Part shown: positions 1 to 7,800 of the stretch, piece by piece
Position numbering within the stretch: position 1 is the stretch's first letter
How the letters are laid out: each line of letters begins with the position of its first letter
Source: Monoraphidium neglectum
Taxonomy: Eukaryota; Chlorophyta; Chlorophyceae; Sphaeropleales; Selenastraceae
DNA length: 10,391 nucleotides
Direction of reading: 5' to 3'
Assembly: GCF_000611645.1 (NCBI RefSeq)
Contig: NW_014012140.1
Span: 3,807-14,197, forward strand
The notes under the pieces: generated by a model
Databases searched by the model: none
Told to the model about the DNA's origin: nothing
The model's input: the letters and a program-made list of their open reading frames with translations, nothing else
Made by a program: the position numbers and the translations under genes

Positions 1-1367
1 CCTCCAGCGCCGCCGCCCATTGGAAAAACGGCGGGTTCCCGCCGCCGGCGCCGGCGCTACCGCCTGGGAATGAGATGTCGAAAACGTGGACCTCCCCCCG
101 GCTGGTGCCCGCACAGAGCTGCGCGGCGGCCGCGGCGGCGCCGCTGTTGCCCAGCGGGGCCGCCGCGGCATTGAAGGCGAGGCCGCGGACAAAATCAGAG
201 CACGACGGCGGCGGGGCGGCTGCTGCTGCGGCGGCGGCGCGCGGGGGCAGGGGCCAGCTGTAGAGCAGGCTCGCCCCCGCCTCGTCCCACACCTTTCAGA
301 AGGTTGAGTGCATAGGAGGGGGATGCCAAGGCGTGGGGCTCTCTAACATGATAAGCACAATTGCACGTCTCAAGCGCCTGCAGCTGCTGAGAATCTGCTC
401 ATGCACTCCCGCAGCCAAAAAGGACGCAGCACACAGCTGTTGCCACAGCGCCGATGCAAGCGGCTGCAGGCAGGCGCGCGCGTGGGTTGGAAGGAGCGCG
501 GCGCCACGCGCGCCCACCTGCACGCCTGCGTCGCCTCCGAGCGCGACCAGCGCCGCGGCGCCGACGCGGCAGGCGCACACAGACTGGATCGAGGCCGCGT
601 TGGGCACGTCGACCTGCGTGCCGGTTTGGGGCATGCGGGGTTTCAACTGTTGATTCAAATTCCACAGCGGGACAGGCTCGTGTGCAGCAGCTTCCACTGG
701 CTGGGCTACGGCTGCCAGTATGACCTCTTTGGGCACGCGTGCCCTGCAGGCAAGCAGGGCAAGCAAAAGCTCCGCAATTCAACCCGGCTAGCGCTGAGGC
801 GCGCGCACCCTGCGGGCCTGTGGGGCGGCCTCCGCGCTGGCGGCTAGACTGGGCAGGATGACAACCTGCGCATGCAAGTGGATGGCCGCGAGCCAACCAT
901 TTCAGAATCAGGGCGATCTGAGGGAAACCTTGGCAAGGGCTTGAGTGCAACAGTGCAGGCCGGGCAGCCAAGTCGGGCCTGCTGCAGGAAGTCCTTTCCT
1001 AGCTGCGTTCGCGGCATGCACTGCACCGGTTGGGATGGTCGCGCATGCAGCCATGCGTCTCGCATGCACATGGGCATGCAGATCACATGCCCAGCATGTG
1101 TGCATGCGTGCATGCGCCCTCATGCTGCTGCCCACCTGGCACTTGTGCACAAACGCGGCGCCGCCTCCGAGGGCACACAGGTTGTTGTACAGCGGTGATG
1201 CTGACGGTGCGGGCACCTGCACGAGGTTGCAGCGTTGATTGATGCAGCAGCAATTGCCGATGCGCCCATGGCTATCAAGGGGCACTGCACATGCGGTGCG
1301 CCGTGGTGCAGTGCCGCAGTGCACACACCTTGACCACTTGCTGCGGCTGCTGCGCCGGTGGCGCCAT
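1..1367 (-). CDS. WD-repeat protein resembling WDR54, N-terminal part (4 exons, partial at left edge)
   Basis: Spliced gene read right to left. Exon 1 is 1367-1329 (13 codons, starting MAPPAQQPQQ), exon 2 is 1216-1136 (27 codons), exon 3 is about 724-518 (69 codons), and exon 4 is 292-1, continuing off the window. Donors are GTGTGT, GTGGGC and GTGGGC, and every junction is phase 0. Recognisable pieces in order are LYNNLCAL in exon 2, HEPVPLW then ALVALGGDAGVQ in exon 3, and VWDEAG, FVRGLAFN and LCAGTSRGEVHVFDI in exon 4. The last three have the look of WD40 blades. From memory, this order matches the N-terminal half of WDR54; that naming is inference, whereas a WD-repeat protein is more secure. 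Exon 4 carries an eight-alanine run and Gly/Ala-rich insertions between blades. WD propellers are protein-binding scaffolds, so no enzymatic role is expected. The exon 3 start is uncertain: 724 and 700 both keep the frame, while the best-looking acceptor (exon from 743) does not, so a further microexon may be missing. It is divergent from the ABM-like gene at 1843. Confidence 0.7.
1014..1115. repeat. Cluster of six GCATGC palindromes
   Basis: GCATGC occurs at 1014, 1043, 1062, 1074, 1102 and 1110, embedded in alternating purine-pyrimidine sequence with extra CATG/ACATG pieces. The cluster lies in intron 2 of the WDR54-like gene (1135 to about 725), which otherwise shows no coding signal. GCATGC also recurs singly elsewhere in the window, so part of this is background. 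Confidence 0.6.
1281..1315. repeat. 10-base inverted repeat in WDR54-like intron 1
   Basis: GGCACTGCAC at 1281-1290 is the exact reverse complement of GTGCAGTGCC at 1306-1315, with a 15-base loop. It lies inside the 112-base first intron (1328-1217) of the minus-strand gene and would fold in its pre-mRNA. Confidence 0.6.
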
Positions 1368-1600
1368 GATATGCTACGAGCTGCCAGCAGGGTCGTATTT
1401 ATCAAGGCAGCAAGCCTTTGCTTGAGAGCTCCTCTAGAGCTGTGTTATACTGTACCCACAAGTCAAACACAAGTGCGGTCGATCTCGAGGAAGTGCATGT
1501 GATATTGTACATGTGATCGCATCACAGCTATGTGCCTAAGATACCGTCAAACCATTGACAAAAAGCCTATTATCGGAGGTACAGCTGCACACGCCAGATC

Positions 1601-1608
1601 TCACGTGA
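1601..1608. promoter_or_regulatory. TCACGTGA palindrome (G-box/E-box core CACGTG)
   Basis: A perfect 8-base palindrome with a CACGTG core, 235 bases upstream of one start codon and 234 upstream of the other. CACGTG cores are bound by bZIP and bHLH factors in plants and algae. Its near-central place between two divergent genes makes it a candidate shared site; binding is not shown. Confidence 0.4.
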
Positions 1609-1747
1609 GGAACGGAGCGCGATCGCCTGAAATGCTTGGATGCACGAAGGTCAAAAATTCAAACATTCCGCTTCTTGTCAAATCCGCGAGGTGCTGCATA
1701 TTCCTCGTCGGATCCTCTGACGACACACCGTCGTCACTTGTGGCCAG

Positions 1748-1755
1748 TTTATATT
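1748..1755 (+). promoter_or_regulatory. TATA-like box for the ABM-like gene
   Basis: TTTATATT lies 88 bases upstream of the ATG at 1843. A start site about 30 bases downstream (near 1780) would give a 5' UTR of about 60 bases. The sequence changes there from AT-richer to C/A-rich, which fits a leader boundary. Confidence 0.4.
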
Positions 1756-1842
1756 GAGGTTCCCCGCACCTGATACAATCAGTTGGCCGCGGCCTCACCG
1801 AACCCCAAACACCCCAACCCACGACTCGACCACCTCGCCACC

Positions 1843-4800
1843 ATGGCGCCCCGCAGCCTCGCGTTTGCCGCCGTGCTCGTGGCGCTCGCGGCCACCGCCA
1901 CTGCCGCATACCGCCCCGAGCCCCCATCCTGGATGGCCGACAACGAGTTCCCCTACGCCTCCATGTGGTCCCAGGCCACGGGCAAGGTGCGCGCTGGTGG
2001 GGGCCCCGAGCATCCGCTGCCACAGATCTCGTGATCTGAGTTGTTGGCGGTTGCGACCAGGTTTGGGCCTCCCTGCTTCAGGGCCTGCCCCTAAGATAGG
2101 GTGGGAGCGATTTCATGCGGATCCGATCCCTGGGCAGCCTTGGATGACAGCCAAGGCGGTGGTCTGGGTGCGGGCCGCCCTCCTCCACCCACCTCGCGGC
2201 GTGCGCCGCTGGGCGCCTGTGACTCACGCCCCGTCTCTTTGGGCTGTCTTGGCAGCACTCCCGCCCACTCGATTGTTGGGGTCCTTCATATGCATATGCA
2301 CCCAGACGGCCCCCCTGCCGCCATCCGACCGAGGCCACGCGCCGCGCCCAGCGCGCTGCCGGCGCCGCGTCCAAGGGCGCGCATCGGGACGAGTGGCACC
2401 CGGCGCGCGCTGAGCTGGCGCCTGTCCTCACCCACCCCGCTCGCACCCCCCACCGCCACCCAACTCGCACCAACCCCCACCTGCCCCAAAGCTAGGGGTG
2501 TGCGTGTGTGTGCTCTGCTGCGCTGGGGCCCCGGTGACATCATCCGCCGTCATGCCAGACGCCCCACCTACCCCAAATCGACCGTCCCACCCCTCAGCCT
2601 GCCGCACCACCCATATCTCTCTGCTATCCGGCTCGATCCAACCCCACGCAGGTCTCCAAGACTGCCTCCACCACCCTGGCCCGCTCCAAGGGCGAGGGCG
2701 CATACCACGCAGTCAGGTGGGGCTACACACATTGTTGTTGTGTCTATTGCCGGGATTTGGGGGCTGGATGTTTTGTGCTGAGGCTGGATGACCCGTTTGG
2801 TGTATGTGTGAGAATTGGGGCGGAGCTATGTCAGCTGGCTGGGTGCCCTGTGCTTGAATTGGATTGCGGCCTCTAGAGGGCCGCCGGGCCGCTGTGCTAA
2901 GTTCAGTGTTTTGAGGGAGTGTGGCCAGGGATTTCGCGCGTCTGGCTGAGTGGGCGCGCGGTGGTGGTGCGGTGGGTGGGGTGGGGTGCAAGGGGTGGGA
3001 GAGGCTGTTTGAGTTGGGGGCGGTGAAGATGGCGGCATCAGGGAACAAAGCTGTGTTCAGCCGTCCGTCTAAGCATGTTCTTGGCCTTCACCTCGGTCAT
3101 GTGCACGCTCTAGCTCTTGCTCTCCGTGCTCATCAAGTAGTGAGGGTTTAGGGTTGACGGTGTACTGTTCAGGGTTCAGGGTTCAGGGCTCAGGGTTCAG
3201 GGTTCAGGGTTCAGGATTCATGTTGACGTGTCGCGCTCGCCTGGGTCCTCGTCGCTGGTCATCATGATCATGATGATCCGCGCGTCGCTCTCAAAACACA
3301 GTCACGCAACGCTGATGCTTCAAAGCCCAATCCCATGAGCCTGGATGGCTCCAGAAGCGGGAGAGCGCGGGATGCTGTAACGATTTTCATCCTCATCCTG
3401 CCGTCGTCGCTGGGCCCACCCTCGCCGTCCTGAAATCAGCAACAGGGAAGACGGCGAGGTGACGCCCCGCAAGTGACAGGCACTATCAATGCACCGCGTG
3501 TGCATGATGAACGGGGTGGCAACCTGCCCGTGACTGCTTTGGCCCAATGACTGGTGGTTTCACTGTTTGCTGAGTCCCAGACCGGCCGGTTGCTGGCCGC
3601 GGGGCATGCATGCGAGCCATACATATTTGCCGACCAAAGCCCTGCGGCTTTGAGACCGCCGTACTGTTGGCTCTATCTGGGTAAACCCAGAGCACAGCAT
3701 TGCACAACTCTGCGCGCCGCCGCTGCTCGGCAGCCGAGCAGGTTTGCCACCTGACACTCTTCCGATCATAGCAAGCGTTCTAAAGCAAAAATGACTTGAT
3801 CGGCGTCATTGAGTCACTTTAGGCTTAGAACCCGTGGCCAATTGCTTTCGAACGTCACGCCTCCCAACACCACCTGGATAAAGCTCGCGGCTCCCAGGAA
3901 TCCCTCTCACCTCACAACCACCACCTGCAAACAAACGCATCTCGCACAACCACATCAAAGAACTACACCCCCACCACCATCACAACACTCACCCCCCAAA
4001 ATGTTTTCTCCACGCCTCCGTCCCCACCCCCACTCACCCACCAAAAGATACGTTGTGGACCCTGAGCGCTCAAAACCCCCCCCCTCCACTCGCAAACCCC
4101 ACAATTCAAACCCCTTCCCCACCCCACCCCCCACTTGCCGGTATGTTGTAATCCCATATCCCAGAACCAAACCCACCTCTCCACCACCAAACCCACACCC
4201 CACCCCTTCATAGGTACCTCGTGGACCCCGAGCGCCAGGAGGAGTTTGTTGACGCGTGGCGCGAGTTTGAGAAAGACACCTTGGACAACGAGAAGGGCGT
4301 GAGGGTGTTTGACCTGAAGAAGACCGTTGACGACGACGTGGGTGGTTTTTGGTGGTTTAATTTATCCAATTTTTTCGGACTTGGTAGTTTCATTTTCCGA
4401 TTGATTTATACGTGGGTGAATATTCTGTGTTTTTTGGACAGAAATCGGTTACATTGCAGATTCATATGGGTGATTGGGGTGTGGCAGCCAGCTACTCTGT
4501 GTGCACGGTGGGGTTTTGTAGGGGTGGGGTGGGGCGTGGGCGCAGCATCCAGGTTGACTGTGTTGACTGGGGTTGGGCTGCAGCAGAGTGCACTGCAGTT
4601 GATGTGGGGTTCCGTTTTGAATCTGCTGCCTTTTCATTGCATAAGCATTATTAGAATACATTGCAATAGTTGTCAGCCTGGCACAAGCTAATCAGAAGCG
4701 ATGGCGCCAGCAGCCCCTTGGTGGATGGGAGATGTGTGTTGCAACTCTGCATGTTGGGGGGGTGGACGCGCGCGTTAGGTAGTGTCCGTACCATGACCCG

Positions 4801-7800
4801 CGCCCGTCAACCCTACCAACAGCCCTCTGGCGCCCTAAAAAGTGCAAAAAAAAGTGCATCTTACTTCCCCAGCAAACGCGGGGTTTGCTCATCTCTGCGA
4901 TGGGGTGTGCTGTGCGGTTCCACAAATCATCTGGCCTGACAGCCTGTGCAGGTCGCAGCCCCTCCTCCCCCGGATTCTGGGCGCGAGATTTTTTTGGCGG
5001 TGCGACAATAAATTTGCACAGGCGGCCCCTTGAGAGGCCTCGCGCCCTCACTCCTCAAAACACACCTGCCGTGCTTTTTTCCTCCTGGAGATACTGCCAT
5101 ATGAAATGCCGCCGACGCCACCCTCCAACGCCTCGGGGTTCAATTTTGATTGAGCCTCGTCATCACCGACACCTCGCTTGAAAAAAAACCTCCCGCAGGT
5201 GGGTTTTATCAGCTACGGCGAGTGGAAGAGCTTCGAAGACTGGGTGGACCACTTCAAGAGCGACCACGCCGAGAAGTGGGTTTGGTCCTGAGGGATCAGG
5301 GGCGGTGACACACACAAAGGATCACGCCCCAGGCTTTGCTCAGAACAGGTGTTTTAGTTTTGGTTGGATGAGGGAGATATAACGCGTGGAGATTTTCTTG
5401 ATATGTGTGGGCCGATATGTGTGCAGAAGCATCTCTGCTGGTCGCGCTCTCGCGCCCTCGAGGGCGCTTGATGCAGACCGTCTGCCCGCGAGCTGTATCA
5501 TGTCGATCGCAGCCAGCTCACGGTCAGGTTCACGGCCTCTCAGCAACCGCCATCCCTCCTCAGCTATCATGCTGCCATGCAATCTCGTACGCTAGCAAGC
5601 TCGCTTTCTGCCGAGGAAACGCACCACTTTCTGTCACCTGACTGTCTTCCTTCCTTCGCCGCCCCCTGCACTTGAGCTTCATACACTTGGGCATCCTTTT
5701 CCCTGACATCCCCCCTCATGTGCACCTGCCAACAAACCTCGTCCTGTCTATCGCACAATCCAAGGTTCATGGACCGCCTGCGTGACCTGGACATCCCATT
5801 CAACCTGCAGCCCCTCTACCAGCCCAAGGACGCCGGCGAGCTGGTGGGTTGTTTCTGCTGCTTTTGGCCCCACAAGATTGCATGCAGCCGGGACGGTTTT
5901 GGGCGTTTTCCGATTGTGGGACGGAGGGAAGCAAAGAGGCAATGATAAGCAGCGGGCAGGCGCCCGGACGGGGGGGAGACGGCTGGCTTTTCTGCTTGCC
6001 TTTTTTGTGTTGGAAATGCAATGCTTCATTAGCGGAGAACAGGCCTTTGGCGCCGCTGTGCCATGAATGTTGCCTCAGCGGTGGGTAGGCCTTTGGCTCC
6101 GCTGAGGGGCGGGGGTGGGGGGCTTAGTGGCCTCAAGCTGTTGGCTGGCCGGGGCTCCTGGGCGGGCCGCCACGAGCGGGATCAGAGGAAGCCGCCCGTG
6201 TCATTGTATTAATCAAGGAAGGAGAAGCTGCATTTTGGAGTGGATAGCTTTTGAGTGGGTTGAGTGTTCCCAAACAGCCTTGCCTTGATTGTGGGGGTGA
6301 GCTGCCTCAACGCGCAAACGCGTGAGGCATTATGTTTATTTGCTCCACGCATTTCCTGAGCTCAAGCAAACAAACACATGTGTTGGTGGTTACGGCTGCG
6401 CCGCCGCACTCCACTGGGATGTCAAACCTGTGAACGAGTGAGGCGGTTGCACCGGTCCGTACCTCCAGCGCCCCTTTAGGCAGTGGAGCAGCGTCGCGGC
6501 AGGCGCGTCCGCCCCGCCTACGCGGCGCATTTATATTTGAACAAACGCCGTCCAGGGCCCCCCCCTCAAAGCATGTTGCCCACCTCCCCCCCTCTCAAAG
6601 CACATTCTTTCTCGCCTCCAAGAAACATCAAAACCACAACTAGACGCTATTGCCTCTTGAAAACAACGTCAAAACTGCAACCAACGTGCCCTCACGCACC
6701 TTTTCATTGTGTGCAGCATGTGAAGCCTGAGGGCGGCAAGCACAAGTGAGCGGTGCAACTGGCAGGCTGCGGCGCCCGATCAAATCCCGTCGCGCGCGCA
6801 CGCGCGCGTGCGGACCTGCTTGGTGGCTGCAGCGGCGAGGTGACACTGCTTGCCAATGCATGCCCCACGCCACCCGCCTGCGATCAACCCTCCCTCTGGC
6901 CGCGCTGTCCAGTCATGCGCCTGCTCGCCTCGTCGTCCTGTCACCCGCGACAGGACGAGATTCAGCAGTGCACGAAAAACGCACCTCTTACGCCCTGCGT
7001 CCCCCCCTCAATACTTAATTTCCCTTCGGCCGCCGCCGCTGCTGCCCACTCTACCGCCGCAGGCGCCACATGGCCCACGCTCTGGTGCGCTACTGGGCGC
7101 CCCCCTCTGCCCACGACGACCTCGTGGACGCGTGGCACGAGGCCATGGAGGAGACCAGCAAGTGAGGCTGACGATATTTATCGTGCTGAAATCCGGAAAT
7201 CTTTCTTTTCTTCTGTGCAGCTGTAGCGCGAGGAGCTGTACATTGGTGGCTGAACAGCTCGTCGGAGCGATTGAATCGCGTCGACCAACAAGAATTTTGG
7301 CACGCACGACACACATACCAGGTGCGACCCTCTATGCAATTGCTCACCCGCGCCGCCGACAACGCCGCCTGCTGCGCACCCAAACTACTTCGCAGGGAGA
7401 AGGGCGTTCGCATCTACTCCCTGCGCAAGGTGACCTGAGGTGTTAGCTCGTTGCACAGCCCCCAAAAGCTGGCAAGAAGGAAGTTTTAGACCCGCCATCT
7501 CTGGACTGCTTGTTGCTGTTGTCTGCAGTAAATCCTCATGACTTTTCAGCAGGGCGTTGACAAAGGTTGGAGCCTTGTCTCATCTCATTGGCAGGTGCGT
7601 GGCAGAATCAAACATTCGCCAACATCTTAAGTGCCATCTCATCCACGCCGCCCTCTCCACTTCCTTATACAATAACGCCGACCGCCGCAGGCCGTCAACG
7701 ACAACACACAGGCAAGACGCACTGCCGCGCCAGTGCCGCTATATATATGCGCCGCCCACCTTGTGTATGCGTGATCAATCAGCGATGGACACTTGTTGCC

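Larger units (their letters stand above)
1368..1842. promoter_or_regulatory. Shared divergent promoter region
   Basis: 475 bases separate the start codons of the WDR54-like gene (minus) and the ABM-like gene (plus). It is clearly lower in GC than the flanking exons and has no convincing coding frame. It holds a TATA-like TTTATATT at 1748-1755 suited to the plus-strand gene, a TCACGTGA palindrome at 1601-1608, and an inverted repeat TGTGAT/ATCACA at 1512-1526 with a 3-base spacer. The plus-strand leader just before the ATG is C/A-rich. Bidirectional promoter use is inferred from layout only. Confidence 0.6.
2717..4213 (+). other. Intron 2 of the ABM-like gene (1497 bases, the longest)
   Basis: Donor AG/GTGGGG and acceptor TTCATAG/GTAC, phase 2. 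The first 300 bases are G/T-rich and include a quadruplex motif. The middle holds a telomere-like array, two palindromes and otherwise unremarkable sequence. The last 300 bases are C/A-rich and contain two echoes of the start of exon 3. No RNA gene or mobile-element ends were recognised. Confidence 0.75.
4338..5198 (+). other. Intron 3 of the ABM-like gene (861 bases)
   Basis: Donor GAC/GTGGGT and acceptor CCCGCAG/GTG, phase 0. The first 230 bases are G/T-rich with T-runs and a quadruplex motif; the last 150 are C/A-rich and carry a strong hairpin. No coding or RNA gene was recognised. Confidence 0.75.
5844..6716 (+). other. Intron 5 of the ABM-like gene (873 bases)
   Basis: Donor CTG/GTGGGT and acceptor GTGCAG/CAT, phase 0. 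It holds a 20-base direct repeat, two hairpins and a G-rich run at 6106-6122. An open frame at 6483-6749 runs in frame into exon 6 and stops just past its donor; it has no other coding sign. Confidence 0.75.

Noticed and set aside
75..307. Plus-strand Ala/Gly-rich frames at the left edge
   Set aside because: They are the reverse-strand shadow of the WD-repeat exon, which has clear blade motifs on the minus strand.
1396..1402. ATAAATA on the minus strand as TATA box of the WDR54-like gene
   Set aside because: Only 29 bases upstream of the ATG, which would put the transcript start on the start codon.
1512..1526. TGTGAT-N3-ATCACA resembling a bacterial CRP-type operator
   Set aside because: The context is a eukaryotic nuclear promoter; at most an unassigned inverted repeat.
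1754..2781. Two long overlapping plus-strand open frames (219 and 226 codons)
   Set aside because: They lie across exon 1, intron 1 and exon 2 in wrong frames, are Pro/Arg-rich with no domain, and are expected by chance in GC-rich DNA.
3168..3216. CRISPR-like array
   Set aside because: Contiguous 7-base units without spacers; a simple telomere-like repeat.
3809..4213. 134-codon Pro/Thr-rich frame before exon 3
   Set aside because: Ends at the TAG of the acceptor and is C/A-rich intron tail; only the short exon 3 echoes in it are of interest.
5134..5159. tRNA T-arm-like GGTTCAA hairpin
   Set aside because: No acceptor stem, anticodon arm or D arm could be placed around it.
6753..7446. Overlapping plus-strand frames of 157 and 198 codons
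   Set aside because: Out of frame with exons 7 and 8, low-complexity Pro/Arg content, no recognisable motif.
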